Program-made: the position numbers and the translations under genes
From: Chelonoidis abingdonii
Taxonomy: Eukaryota; Chordata; Testudines; Testudinidae
Length of the DNA: 64,000 bases
NCBI RefSeq assembly: GCF_003597395.2
Contig: NC_133777.1
Span: forward strand, 7,110,074 to 7,174,073
Reading direction: 5' to 3'
Notes under the pieces: model-generated
Database searches by the model: none
What the model saw: the letters and a program-made list of their open reading frames with translations, nothing else
Told to the model about the DNA's origin: nothing
Shown: positions 22,656-35,609 of the stretch, piece by piece
How positions within the stretch are numbered: position 1 is the first letter of the stretch
How the letters are laid out: the number at the start of each line of letters is the position of its first letter

Positions 22656-25104
22656 CACCTGAAAAGTCAAAGAATGGCCTGGCGAATGAGAGACCCTCTT
22701 GCTCTTAGAGATGATCCCTCTAGGTTAGGACTGAGGTGCACTGGAAAGGCAGGATGATTAGGGAGGCTCCCACCATTGTGGTCTCTGTTGCCTGGCTAGA
22801 GAATATCTGTCTAGCGTCTTTGACCAATGGGTAGGGATGCGTGTGTGGAGGATACATTTTGAACTCTGTATTGAAACAAATGGGGGAAAGCAGAATCGAG
22901 TTGTGTTCAGTTTGTAGAATCAAGTGATCTCTGTTAGCAGCCTTTAAGCATTATGTTTTCTTGCTCTGCTCTCTTACGGTTATTTACCCTAACTGATTTC
23001 GTACTGGAATGATTGGAGGGTCTTCATCGTGATCTGTTTGCACAGTACAGTGTATGTACAGCTGCTGCATTTTTTAATCTTCAGGACCAGAGGAAACAAA
23101 TCTATGCATCCTCATTAACAGTTACAGTATTTCCTGTGTAGAAGAGTGGGGATTACCTTTGCATTTAGCAAGCAGGATGTTTAAACTCTTATCTGAGATC
23201 TCCCTTGATAATGCCTATGTTAGCTGCTAATATAGAATGAATGAAATACTGTGCATTATGGTAATATGTCCTTAAATGCTAGTTCAGTGAAGGTAACACA
23301 CAGGTTCTTAGACTTTCCCCCTTGGCACATTTTGTCCAGGAGTTGATAGGTTAGAGTCACTCTAGCCGCAGCGCAGTCATTAAAGACGGATCTGAACTAA
23401 ATTCCCAGATCCGGTTATGCCAGGGTCCGAGCTAACGGGTTGGTTAGTACTTCAGATAATTTCAATGGCATAAAAATTGGAGTGGAATTCGTACATGGTT
23501 TTGATGGATTTTGCTTCTTAGAAATGACACTGCCCGCTGCCCCTCGCTCTCCTGTATTCCTCACGGCCACCGCACGTTGCTAAAACGCATGTTGGGAAGC
23601 TCTTAATTAGTTTAGACCATAATTGAATTTAAGGCCATAAAAAATGTCGTGTGTATTTGGCTTATGTAATACAGAGATAAGTCTGTATGGATTTCACAGG
23701 ATGCAGCACGATCTGGTTTTTGACATGCACAAGAGCCAGTTCAGAGGTGGAGGACTCCACGTTTTCAGAGGCTGTGCCAGCTATTAAACTTGTTGGCATG
23801 GCATGCACAGCCCTGGCAGAGCTCCCTTTGTGGACACTGTTAGGGTCCCGTATGCTAGACCGGCACACTCCTAACCTTCCCTCAGACTGCACCACTGTCT
23901 TTCCCCTGGCTTCTCTGGCACATAGGCACAGGCTTTCTGTCTGTCATGCCTTCAAGGAAATTGGGTTCCACAGCCTAGCTGCTCTGGGCCCCCAGGCAGG
24001 CCCACTGAGAGAAATTTAAGGCCGTAATACTTCATGTTCACAGGGCCTTCCCTCCCATTTCACTGTATTTACACAGACATTACAGACTTGGGGGAGGAAG
24101 GGGCCTGAACTGGGGCCTTGCTACAGTTGTCCCCTATTTCTCCCTCTCTCATCAGCTCTGCCCCAGGACCAGTGCTGACCCCTTAGATTTCCCAGTAGCT
24201 TGAGCACACCGTCTCCTCGGGCTCCAGCTGTATGGGCACTTTGCAATTTAATCCTTCAGGGCCTGTGAGATGTAAAGCAAACAGGTCCACACGTGGGCTT
24301 TGCAGAGGTTTCTGAACTCAATTACTCTTTACTTTAGAGAGTAAAAACAATAAACAGATCCAGACAAAAATAAGAGATGCCTACATGTGTTTTCTAGCCT
24401 CAGTTTCCTCACCACTCTTCTTGTGAGCACTCTTTGGGCTTAGGTCAGAGTCCTGTCGGGTGTCTAGGATCCTTTTCCTCCAGCTCATCACTTCTCCTCT
24501 GAATGATGGAGTTTCTCACTCTGACCCTGTAGTCAACGCCCTTCCACTCGCGCTCTCAAAATGGCTGGTGAAAGACCCTCTCTTTTATAACCTCCGGTCC
24601 CCTTTGTTCAATGATCCTCTAATCAGCCTCATCAATTGATCAGCATCCCTCTCCAAGTGATCCGTTGCTTAGTTAGCTTCCCCCTCTGGAGTTCAGACTT
24701 GAAAACCTAGGCCTGAGTGGCAGCCCTCTCTTTGTCCCCAAGTGCTCTATTTGAATGGACAATTGTCAAAGTTTAACGACCTTGTTATTGCCAGCCCTGT
24801 GCTGGGTGCAAGAATTTCTCTTGTTTCCTCCTGTGGATTTTAGCTCAATATGGAGGCAGAGGCTAGCTTTGCAGTCAAAATAGAGTTTTCAGTCTGACAC
24901 AGGTACATAGGGAGTTCCCACTATCACCTAGAATTCATAAGCATTACCTAGACATTGTCTCCAAATCACCATACAGGTCATAATGAAGGCTTGAAGGAAG
25001 GGCCTGACTTTAAATCCCTGAGTGAAGGTCTCGCCATGGGACAGCCAAGTTACTGGATATCACTAATGTCACACTGAACAAATGGATGTCTCTGTCCAAT
25101 TATG
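22656..25104. other. PEMT intron A-B, unassigned sequence with a possible decayed LTR
   Basis: 23838 (TGTTAGGGTCCCG) to about 24900 (CAGTCTGACA) has LTR-like ends and a TTTTATAA box near 24587. I find no convincing target duplication, so it is not called separately. The remainder is unassigned. Confidence 0.4.
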
Positions 25105-25275
25105 CAATAATACTTAGCATGTATATAGTGCTTTTCATCTGAAAATCTCAAAGCACTTTATAAAGGCGAGTAAGTGTCATCATCACTAGTTTGCCGAGGA
25201 GGTAAACTGAGGCACAGAAAGGCCAAGGTCAGACAGCAGGTCATCGGCAGCAACCCAGTTTCATGACTCATGGAC
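25105..25275 (-). mobile_element. MIR/CORE-SINE remnant
   Basis: Seen: TATAGTGCTTTTCATCTG, CTCAAAGCACTTTATAAAGG and GGTAAACTGAGGCACAGAAA. It is an antisense CORE-SINE tail and core. Confidence 0.75.
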
Positions 25276-28205
25276 TTATCCAATGGATCAAGTCCATCTT
25301 AAGTGACCTATTCTTGTAGTAGTTTTTTTTGTTTTTTGTTTTTTTTTAATTTGCATGGGTTCCCAAGATGACCATGTTTTTGTATGTGTGTGGTTTTGGT
25401 TTTAACCTCTGCATTTAATTGGTACCAAGGTAGGTTCAAAAGGTGCTGTACTGCAAACATTAATCTCTGCCAGGTAATCTTGAGTGGTGAGAGCTGTGGC
25501 TTCAGAATGGTGGTGATGTGTGCAGATGAGTTTTGTTAAGAGCCATCTCCTCTCCAAAATGAGCCTGCTTTCAGCATTGCAGGGCCCCTAGTGAAAATGC
25601 TGACCTTTATTTCTTTGCTCAAAATCTGATAAGTTACGGTGGCCTTCACTCCTCATTCCTGGCCCCTGCACGTCCATAAAGACATCAGCAGGGCCAAAAG
25701 ACTACAGAGCACAGATGGCAAAAGAGCAACAAACATGATTGTGAAAACCTAAGCAGTGCCCCGTTGCCTAATGGAGATGCTGTAATCTCAACGGCTGATT
25801 ATGTCAGGAAAGTGACTGCAAAATCCTGTCTTGCTGTTTCATTCGCTGCTTCTTTCTTTTCTTTTTCTGAGTCATTTCTGCTTCAGCATGGCAGAGCCAA
25901 ACTAACTAGTAAAGAGCAGACTGTGCCTCGTGCATTAAATAAATTACTGGGCAGGTTCCTAGTCCAGAATCTTTGGCGATGGATGGTGGTTAGTGAAGCA
26001 AAAAGAGAACATCTTGTGGTTTGGGGGGTGAGGGGGGGGTTGGTGGTTTCGGATGCCAAGTTGAGACTGTAATGCTAGCCATTTAAAAAACAAACCCATC
26101 AAATGTCTTATGTGGGCAAGTGGTGTCTCTGAGCAAGAATGAACTGTGGACTCCACTAGGTGTTTGTTTTTTTCAATAGCTGCAGTTTTTTATTTTAACT
26201 GCAGTTTTAAGACTCTCTCAAAGCCAGGGAGAGGGAACAGAGCATCCCTGGAGAAAGCACAAGCGGTTAAAATAAAGCTTCGCAGCGTGTTAGCTTTTCC
26301 TCCAGTCTTGGAAATAAATCCTGCTGCACTGGAGAAGAGAGGACAATGAAAAGCAACGAGAGCCTTGTGTGTCTTCAGTGTAGTTGGAAATGAATATCTT
26401 GGGTCTAAATATATTGTGCACCTTAGACAGTAGGTGCTTCCTATCTGGAACCTTCTTAATCAAACTCAGCTCATTTCTTGGAAATGGCTCCTGGAGGGCC
26501 TCTGACCTAGGGAACTGTTTAGCAAACTGCGTAAGAGAATTAATTGCTTTTGTGCAATTGTTATGGCCGTTAGATTAAAATTCTCTGTGATCAAAGTTCT
26601 TTGTTCTCGCAGGACCTCTTACCTGTAAAAACCTTTTCTGATCTTCTGTTGTTTGGCCGCCTCAGAGGTTCGCGACATTTATCCTGAGAGTGCCTGACTT
26701 GACAAGCCTTTATTCTTCCCTTAATTTATGGCTAAAATGACTCTCCAATGCATTAGCCTAATTGTTGATATCTTTCCCCTGTGTGAACTCAATACAGCCT
26801 CCCTCCAGTGCTGTCACCTGATCCCTCTAGTTTCTCTTTTTGCAGTGCTTTCTGAATATGTATGCTAAAGTCCCAGTTACTCTCTCTCTTGGTTTCTAGG
26901 CCATGCCCATCACCTTGGTATCTGAGCACCTCCCAGAGTTATGAAGTGAACATGCACACCTAAAGAGAGAGAGACACTTCTCTGGCTATCAGAGGCTGGA
27001 TTTTGGTTGTTTGTGTTATGATTTATTTTTGGATGGAGTATTATGGTTTGGGGGCTGGGCAAAGTAAGTGGGGTTTACATTTTGCTCTGCTGGCACTAAG
27101 GTTCCTGGCCATCCTGATGTCTTCTGGGAAGGAATTCCAGATCTGTGAGCCAGTTGTCGAGCTCTGTCTCCTGCACGCTGGTGTTTCTCACCTGAACTTG
27201 ACAGTTCCAGGAGAATGAAGCCATCCCAATGGGATCTTACCAACCCCTGCCACATCTTTCAGGCAGGACAGCAGGATTGACCATCTCAAATGCTGCGAAG
27301 AAGCCTAGCAATGAGTATTGGGTGCCCATGGCCAGAGGAGAAATCCCGTGCGATCAGTGCCAGCTCAGTTCCATGCCCTGAGCTGATCGGGAGAAGTCCA
27401 GGATATTGGCCGTGTCTAGACAGAGCTGGAGGTGAGCCTTGGTGAGCTGCTCAATTAGCTTGCTCAGGAATGGGAGGTTAGACAGTAGGAGAGGATGGTT
27501 GCATTGGGTCATTGTTTCTTAAGCATGGGTTGGATTGCAGGAGGATGGTCTATCTCCCTCCTCAAAGGGCACACTGACAGTCTTGGTAGGCAGGCGCCCA
27601 GCTGCACTCTCATTGCCCAAGAAGGGCATGGAAGGGAGGCCTCTCTTTTCTTGCCCTGCTTTGGACTTCCTGTTGCAAGCGGGCTGAATTCAAAGATGTG
27701 TTATTGGGCCGACGTCTCGTACGCGGTTCGTGCTTTCCTGAGAAGCCGTCTCGATGCAGGTGATTTTCTCTGAGAAGTAGGTTGATAATTTGTCACTGCT
27801 GGAAGTGCTGATGATTCATGATCCGCCCCGAGTGTGAATGAATAACCTGGGGGGAATCAGATGATCTAACATTGGGCCCTGAGGTATCATTTAAACAGAC
27901 ACTGTCAACTTGAATTTGTTTTAAATGGGCTACTTTTTGAAAATGCATGTCCCTTTAAAGAGCATTGGGCAGGAGTATTTAAAATTCCTCTTACAGACAC
28001 ATTTGATAAGGCTTTCTCTCCTCCCCTGCTGCCATTGCTGGTAAAATACAGCCTTGCAGGGTTTGGGGGAACAGTATCCATGAGCACTGAATGCATCTCC
28101 TAGAGCAGGACATGAGAGAGTGATGTCTGCCACACTTCAGGGTACCTGCACCTGTATTCCCTCTCCATAGTCCCTCAAAGGTACCCCCATAAGGTTTCTA
28201 TCTCC
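25276..28205. other. PEMT intron A-B, nothing recognised
   Basis: About 2.9 kb with only short T-runs (25322-25350) and open frames lacking domains. It is the longest repeat-poor stretch of this intron by my reading. Confidence 0.5.
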
Positions 28206-28560
28206 TTGCCATAGGCACCGACTCCATGGTGCTCCAGGGCTGGAACACCCACGGAGAAAAATTAGCGGGTGCTTAGCACCCACTAGCTGCCAAGCTCCCC
28301 CCACCATCACTGCCCACCTGCCAGCAGCCCACAGTGATCAACTCCTCTCCCCCCGTCCCCATGCCTCCTGCATGCTGTGGAACAGCTGTTCTGCAGCGTG
28401 CAGGAATTGCTGGGGGCGGGGAGGAGTTGGGACAGGGTGCGTTCTGGGGTGGGAAGAGGCAGGGCAGGGATGGGGCATTAGGGGAAGGGGTGGAGTGGAG
28501 GTGGGACCTGCAGCTGAGTGGGAGTTGAGCAGGGGTCGGAACCTGTGCTCCCTGCCATCA
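28206..28560. mobile_element. Part of a GC-rich reptile DNA element
   Basis: Seen: TAGGCACCGACTCCATGGTG, GCTGGAACACCCACGGAG and GGGTGCTTAGCACCCACTAG at the left, then a G-rich interior. I recognise the left end as a common turtle hAT-like repeat. The right terminus is not clear, so the end is approximate. Confidence 0.5.
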
Positions 28561-29103
28561 CCCCTCTTGGATGGAGACGCTCCTCTGTGCCCTTCCTGAC
28601 TGGAGGGGTTTAAGGCAGCATTACACTGCAGGATGCCCAGCAAGCCAGACTACCTAACAACCAGCGGCTGTGCTCTGCTTTCTCTCCGAGTGCTATGAAC
28701 TGTGCATTGCCAGCAGTTACAAGTTACCTCACAGCTCTTTCTGAGCCAGCATCTTTGTTCTTCAGGTGAAAGCATCACAGAGAAAACATTTAAAAAAAAA
28801 TTCCAAGTTCCTAGACGCAAGGTACATGCTTACCAGAGGTGTCCTTTGGAACTTGAGGAGGCCAGAATCTTTCCAGTCCTTTGGCACGGGTAGGGATGAC
28901 CCTTTAACTGGAGGTCCTGTTCATTGGCTGGATCAGAAAAAAGGCCCTGAGTCAGTTTAAACACAGCCCTTTTATACTGAAAGCCCTCTCTTTGGCCACT
29001 GGTCTGTGGAAAGCCCAGTTGTAACCAGTCTATGCAAGTCTCCCCAGGGTGAGGTACCTGTCAGGAAGTGTTTGCAACCTGCATGATTCACCTTAATCAC
29101 CTC

Positions 29104-30130
29104 TGTCATGGTATAATTCCCCACTCTGAACCTTAGCGTCCAAAAGATGGGGTACCAGCATGAATTCCTCTAAGCTTAATCATCAGCTTAGAACCTGTAG
29201 TGCTGCCACAAACCAGGAATTCCAGTGCCTGGTACACTCTGGTCCCCCCAAAACCTTGCCCGGGGACCCCCAAGACCCAGACCCTCTGGATCTTAACACA
29301 AGGAAAGTAAACCCTTTCCCCCACCGTTGCCTCTCCCAGGCTTCCCCTCCCTGGGTTACCCTGGAAGATCACTGTGATTCAAACTCCTTGAATCACAAAA
29401 CACAGAGGACAATTCACCTTCCTCCCTCCTTCTCTTTCCCCCTCCCAGACTCTCCCTGAGAGAGAAAGTAATCCTGGCACAGAGAGAAATTAGCCTTTCT
29501 CTCCCCCTTCCCTCCTTTCTCCCCACCAATTCCCTGGTGAATCCAGACCCAGTCCCCTGGGGTCTCACCAGAATAAAAAAACAATCAGGTTCTTAAACAA
29601 GAAACTTTTAATTAAAGAGAGAAAAACAGTAAAAATTATCTTTGTAAATTTAAGATGGATTAGGTACAGGGTTTTTTAGCTATAGGCACTGGGAATACCC
29701 TCCCAGCCTAAGTATTCAAGTACAAATTAAAATCCTTTCAGCAAAAATACAAATTTGAACTCCTTTCAGCCAAATACACATTTAAACTCCTTCCAGCCAA
29801 ATGCACATTTGCAAATAAAGAAAACAAACATAAGCCTAACTCGCTTTATCTATCTAGTACTCACTATTTTGAACTTATAAGAGCCTGTATCCGGGAGATT
29901 GGAGAGAAACCTGGTTGCACGTCTGGTCCCTCTGAGCCCCCAGAGTGAACAACAACCAAAAACTAACAGCACACACAGAAACTTCCCTCCCTCAAGATTT
30001 GAAAGTATCCTGTCTCCTGATTGATCCTCTGGTCAGGTGACAGCCAGGGTTACTGAACTTGTTAACCCTTTACAGTCAAAGAGATATAAAGTACTTCTGT
30101 GCTATTAACTTTTCTTATCTGTTTATGACA
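29104..30130. mobile_element. Solo LTR of an endogenous retrovirus (1,027 bp)
   Basis: Seen: the segment starts TGTCATGGTATAATTCCCC and ends ATCTGTTTATGACA, giving the TG...CA ends and inverted TGTCAT/ATGACA of an LTR. A 5-bp target duplication ACCTC lies at 29099-29103 and 30131-30135. No internal retroviral genes, primer-binding site or second LTR are present, so this is the recombined single-LTR remnant of an old provirus. The orientation of transcription is not clear. It contains an AATAAAA-rich stretch (29570-29635) in one direction. The exact duplication suggests a fairly recent insertion. Confidence 0.9.
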
Positions 30131-30135
30131 ACCTC

Positions 30136-31123
30136 CCACTGTTTTGAGTTCCTGGAGGAGCTAAAAGCATCCCTTCCCCCCTGTTGCTGTGTACAAACCC
30201 TGGCCCACAGTGATCCATAAACCATTCATAACCTTAATACAATATATTCCCCCAAAACTACTGTATGCAATTGCAATATCTGTCCCAATTTTGTTGTGCT
30301 AGGGCATGAGGTAGGAAGTGCAAATGACCATCAGCAAAACAGAGAAGCTGTCTGTATGCACAGTGCTGTCAAGCAAACAAGGGGAGCAAACTTTAATGAA
30401 AAGTGAGATTTTTTTGTGTGGTTTCCTTGTAGAAATCGTAGATATGAATGGGCTTGTGGGCTGCGATTGTCAACACCCGCCGGGAGGAGTTACATACTGA
30501 CCTAAATAATATGCAGGCAGGTGCTGTTAGAAACTTTAAGTAGTTATCAGTGAGAAGAAGCTGGGAAGAAAATGATGGACAAAGGAGTTGTTGATGGTAA
30601 AGGCAGGAAGAAATAATCTGCTATTGTGACACTGCTGGTCGCAGCATTCGCTGCGAGTGAATTATTGGATCTTCTGCCACAATCGGCCCCCGTTGACTGA
30701 GAGGAGCACTCACTGCCAGTCTAATTATTCCTGTGTAGTGGGACTGCTCTGTGAATAGCAGACTAAGGGACAGTATCGTTACAGCCACTTCCGTATTTGC
30801 TGCACCTGAAACCTTGGCCGGGGAAGAAACACTTGCATAATTCTCACTGTGATCTCCCTAAATAACCTCCCACCTCTGTCTAGACTTTCCTATTATTAAA
30901 AATCTTGCTCGATTGTGCAGAGACATCCTTTGGCGATGCTCTCTGCCTTCCTATGTCCAGTTCTTTCACAACCATTTTTAGTTCTCCATTTGGAGAGGGT
31001 CGCTAAAATTTGTGGGGCAAATAGTGGGAAGTGCTCATTCTCACAGCAGCAACCAGCCTTCTTGACCAGGCCCTGGAGATCTTCCAAAGGAAGGTGCTTG
31101 CACAGGGCTATTACTGCAGCTCC
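30136..31123. other. PEMT intron A-B, nothing recognised
   Basis: Begins at the target duplication of the solo LTR. No gene evidence. Confidence 0.5.
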
Positions 31124-31219
31124 TAGGATAACCGGATATTCCATTTTTATAGGGACAGTCCTGTTTTTTGGGACTTTTTCTTATATAGATGCCTGTTACC
31201 CCCATCTCCTGTCACCCTA
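31124..31219 (+). mobile_element. hAT-type MITE, opposite orientation to the copy at 17529
   Basis: Seen: the left end TAGGATAACCGGATATTCC, then TTTATAGGGACAGTCCTG, and the right end GTCACCCTA. It is internally shorter than its relatives and the flanking octamers do not match well. It is therefore older or partly deleted. Confidence 0.75.
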
Positions 31220-31887
31220 GTCAGGCCTGAAGCCAGCATGGAAGATTCAACTAGTGCAGATTTCAGTGTCCAGTTACTTGGTGGAGATTCACATGCCCGA
31301 AGCATCATGTTGCAGTTCTGCTCTGGAGACTGTACAGGCTTCCAGGTGGTTTCTGAGTGTAGTTCAAGGTGCTGGCCCAATCAACAGCTCACTGATTTCA
31401 TTAGCCTAAATATGGATTTAGGAGCCTAGCTTCAGGCTTCTATTCTTGACAATCTTGGTGTTTGTCCCCTCTGTACCTGAGTGGATTCCCTTCTGCAGCC
31501 TGTAGGAGAAACCTTCCTTTCCCATAAGCCCAAACAAGCTTTATTCCTGCTTTTTATGTCTTTGTACCCCTGTTCAGGCACAAGTTTGAAAATCATTCCC
31601 ACCTTTTATGGGCTTTATTCTCTGCAATTTCACACCTCGTTTGTTAGTTTATTTCTAGTCCATTTGTTTTAGCTCTCAAAGTTAGTGTCACGTGCAGAGC
31701 AACAGATGGATCATCTCAATGAGCTTGTCTCTCTGAAGAGAATAGGTGAGGAGAACCAGGCCTGTTACCGTGGGCTCTGAATTTAAAAACCCCCATCCAT
31801 AACAACCTCCAGAAACATGTTGTGCAGTACTATTTCTTTGTACTTTATGCAGCCTCTCCAGACTGAAGTTTTTGGAGAGAGCCTTCA

Positions 31888-32065
31888 GTTTTATAGACTC
31901 ATAAACTTTAAGGTCAGAAGGGACCATCAGGACCATCTAGTCTGACCACCTGCACATTGCAGCCACAGAACCTCACCCACCCATCCTGTAATAGACCCCT
32001 AACCTCTGGATGAGTTACTGAAGCCCTCAGTCAGGTGCTGCGATTAATCAGGCAGTTCCAGATCA
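31888..32065 (-). mobile_element. CR1 3' fragment
   Basis: Seen: AAGGTCAGAAGGGACCATC, GGACCATCTAGTCTGACCAC and CCTGTAATAGACCCCTAACC. The last block recurs at 42205-42230, so both belong to the same CR1 subfamily. Confidence 0.8.
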
Positions 32066-34069
32066 GTGCAGCTGGGCCGATTAGTTGCCTAGCAGCAGAG
32101 TTAGCAGGGAAGCAGGCCAGTAGCTGGTCCTAGTTGGCCAGACCCGTGATGCAATCCACCTCCCTTCCCCCCCTGCAGCAATTCTTTGTATGGGAGCATT
32201 AATATTGGGGGAGCATTTAATATCTCAGTCTCAGCGTTTGGAAATGCAGTCCGACAGGTGGAAACAAGAAGAAGCCAGAACCAGGAGACCTGCCAGCACT
32301 TTGCACATCCCCAGTGAGTGCATCACTGCTCCATGAACTACAGCTTGCGATCCACTGGGAGGGTCCAGAACTGTCCAGATCTTGCATTAGGCTGCACTGA
32401 GTGTGCTCTGATATACAAGTAGGCTGCAGCTGGCGGAACCCAGGATGGACTTTCTTGGGGGCTGAGGCAGGGCGTTCTTTATGGAGGGCCCTTAGCTGTG
32501 TGCTACCCTTCTGCCAGAGGTCGAGACAGCTGAGACCACCTCACTTCCAGAGTGCAGTGCAACGCTAACCCCTGTACACAGACTTTCCCTTGATAAGAGT
32601 GGCTGAAAAGTGGCCCAGGGATGCAGCTTCCTCTCCCGTGCCATTCAAGCAGTGCCACAGAACATGTTCTTCCGTCAAAAAGCAGTAGTGATTTCTTAAT
32701 CCTTCGGATCAGTCAGGTGCTTGGATCCCACAGTGATCCGTGCTTTAGAAATGCATGCCGTAGATAGGTAGATGGCTGTTAGGTCAGTGGATCTGGGCCT
32801 CCATGCATGTGCTTTGGGGTCATGCCCAGGGTCCACTTCGGTGGTGGTCCACTCTCCTTCCCTGCCCTGACTACATGAAATAGGGGGAAGTTCTCAGGTC
32901 GTGGGGTTTACAGCAAGAAGGATCATAGGGTTCCTATTTGCAGTGGATTTCAAACCTATCTGGACACAGCATGGAGTTAATTGTCTCCTCCTCCTAACAG
33001 ATGACATGATGCTTTGGTAGGACACTGGGCTGGTACAGTAAAGATGACATGTCCAAGACAAATGGTGCAAGGAGCATTGCAGAGACATATGTTAAAAGGG
33101 TCATTTTAATGATGCATCTAGTACTTTTCTCTTGTCCGAATGAAGGGTGGTTGGCTAGTGCCTTACCCACATAACTAGGGTACCATACAGTGAGATAAGA
33201 TTGCCTTGCAGCTGCCAACGTCATGTTATAGATGCAAAAATGATTAGAGTTGCTGAAGACTGTGTGTGGATTGTCATGGCACAAGTTAATAAATGCTTAA
33301 AAGGTTTATTTACCAATTCTGAAAAGTCCTGTGGTCATCATGTATAATGCAAATAGAGATTCTGTGTAGGAAGATATAAAACTTTACTACAGGGGAAGAC
33401 AGTCCATTATCTCAGTGCAAACACGTCCCTCTTAGCTGTAAGCTAAACACCAGGGGACCAAGCAGACATGCTGATTAGAGGAACTGATGTTTGCATGAGT
33501 ATCCATGCATGAAAAGAGAGGTTGAGATCATTTGGAGATAACGGTAAGAGGCAGACCCTGCCAAAACAAACCACATCACATGCTGGCTGTGGCTGGAAAG
33601 ACCTGAGGTCTGATTCTCAGTTACCTCATCCTTGTGCTTTAAGCCACGTTTGTGCTCTTTGTACTCTGGGGCCACGCAGGGTCCCCAGTGTAAGTTAGAG
33701 CAGCCTTGTGGTTGCTGTAACATAAGCTTTAGGAAGCAGAGAATAGCCTTAGTGCAGTGTGCGCTAGCCATGCTGCTGCTATGCTCCCAATGTACCTTTT
33801 ATGCTGGGGACTGGGAGTAAGACATGCAGAACCTTGACACTAGCTCTGCGCTGGCCAGAGAGAACCCTTGCACCGAGAGTATCTTTCCTGCCCACTTTGA
33901 TACATCTTTGCCTGCCAGAGCACTGTAGACAGGCCCTAGCACAGCTAAGGGTCAGGCCCTTAATGCTGTGCAAAGACATTAGTGACCTAATCCGCAAACA
34001 TCTGCATGACTTAAGAGTTCTGAAGCATCCCTAGAGGGTTGCTTTAATAGGCTGTATGTTACTTTGCTT
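32066..34069. other. PEMT intron A-B, nothing recognised
   Basis: Several 60-100 codon frames on both strands without a domain. No splice-bounded conserved exon seen. Confidence 0.5.
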
Positions 34070-34412
34070 AGGGTATGGCTATACTTGNNNNNNNNNNNNN
34101 NNNNNNNNNNNNNNNNNNNNNNNNNNNNNNNNNNNNNNNNNNNNNNNNNNNNNNNNNNNNNNNNNNNNNNNNNNNNNNNNNNNNNNNNNNNNNNNNNNNN
34201 NNNNNNNNNNNNNNNNNNNNNNNNNNNNNNNNNNNNNNNNNNNNNNNNNNNNNNNNNNNNNNNNNNNNNNNNNNNNNNNNNNNNNNNNNNAAAAAAAGAG
34301 AGATATATTTACAGCGCGTATCTTGCAAGCGCTCAGGAGGTGTTTTTTCACACCCCTGAGCATCGAAAGCTGCAGTGCTGTAAAGTGCCAGATGTTGCCA
34401 TACCCTTAGTGA
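34070..34412. mobile_element. TIR DNA element containing an assembly gap
   Basis: Seen: the left end TTAGGGTATGGCTATACTTG runs into N. The right end in reverse complement reads TAAGGGTATGGCAACATCTG. Inner text GCAGTGCTGTAAAGTGCC resembles the 7540-8347 element. The true length is unknown because 34088-34290 is N. Confidence 0.7.
34088..34290. other. Assembly gap, 203 N
   Basis: Seen: a run of N. Frames reported across it are meaningless. It falls inside a repetitive DNA element, the likely reason for the gap. Confidence 1.
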
Positions 34413-35159
34413 TTTTATTTTGAGGTGAAGCAAGGCATAAATGCCAAGATGAGATTTGCTCTTTGCTAGTGGGCCAGTGTCCATTTCTTGCTGTCATCCT
34501 CCTTGTATCACTCTGGGGTCGTGATGTCAGCGATCATATTTAAGAAAAAACTCAGACGCAGCATGCTGGAGGATGACGTTAGAGAACTGACTGAGCCTTG
34601 ACCTTAGCCTTGGTTAATGACACCAGCTGCCCCCGATAGGGGCCCTATTGTTTAGGCCTTAGACCCTACTACACCATATCGCTGGATGCTGTTGAAGTTA
34701 CGTGGCAAGTTTTTTTGCACCTGACTTTGGTAGGAGCAGTTCTTGGATCTATGCACACAATATTCCACCAGGCGTTGTAAGTGAAAGAGGTGCTGCATAT
34801 AATTGTTTCTTCTGTCGGGCCTATTCCGTTTTCTGCCATGGCATATTTGATTGGCAGATTGACAACCTGAGTTGAAAGTGTTCTGTTTGATGTAAATGCT
34901 GACGAGTACTCCGCATACGCTCCGTACCACCTGGCGTGTGAGTAACAGCTGTCATAATTGCAACATTGGCAGAGGAGTTTTGGAAGTGACCTTGAGCTGT
35001 GCCGGAAACAGGCAGGAAGGAGATTGAAAGCAGCAGAAGATGGAAGAGATGATCAAAATGCAGTATGTGAAGGCTACAAGCGTTACGCTGATGTTAGAAG
35101 ACGACACAGACCACTTGTGTTTTTTCGCATCTGCGGCAGTGTACCGCTGATTTTTCTGC
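34413..35159. other. Unassigned sequence after a gap
   Basis: No recognisable gene. It lies between an N gap and a degraded repeat, and single-base quality may be low. Confidence 0.4.
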
Positions 35160-35480
35160 ACAGGAAGAGAATACTGACAGGCGGCTTTAGCCTATTCCAC
35201 CAATTCCCCCGGAATCGGCGCCCGCGCTCCCAGTCAATAATCCCTTCCCGGCTAGAGACGCTTTTTTAATTGTTACTCACCCTGGCGGCGCTTTGGTCGT
35301 ACAGCGCACTTCAGCGGCGTCCTTTCACTCTATTCCCAGGTCGTGCACTTCAGCGGCGGGTCATTCACAATTAGTCTTGGGACTTTGGCGACACTCGGCA
35401 GCAGTCTTCAGTGCCGCTGAAGACCTAGAGCGACGAAGGACCCATCGCAAAGTGCGGCCACGTCAGGAGCAGCGCAGGTG
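35160..35480. mobile_element. Degraded GC-rich hAT-like sequence
   Basis: Seen: CACTTCAGCGGCG (35308-35320 and again 35345-35358) and GTGCCGCTGAAGACC (35412-35426) echo the GGCGG-CGAAGACC vocabulary of the element at 36061-36556. It is heavily altered and has no clear ends. Confidence 0.4.
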
Positions 35481-35609
35481 AATACAACCCTACGTGATAT
35501 TTTAACATGTTTTTTTTTTTTTTTTTAAAAGTCATAACCTGCCAGGGCCCCCTGTTGAAAAAAAACTGTGGAAACGGTTTGAATTGGGCCCCGCACTTCC
35601 TAAAGCTGG

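Noticed and set aside
23838..24903. Second solo LTR
   Set aside because: TG...CA-like ends and a TATA-like box are present, but no matching target duplication and no recognised family. Left as a possibility only.
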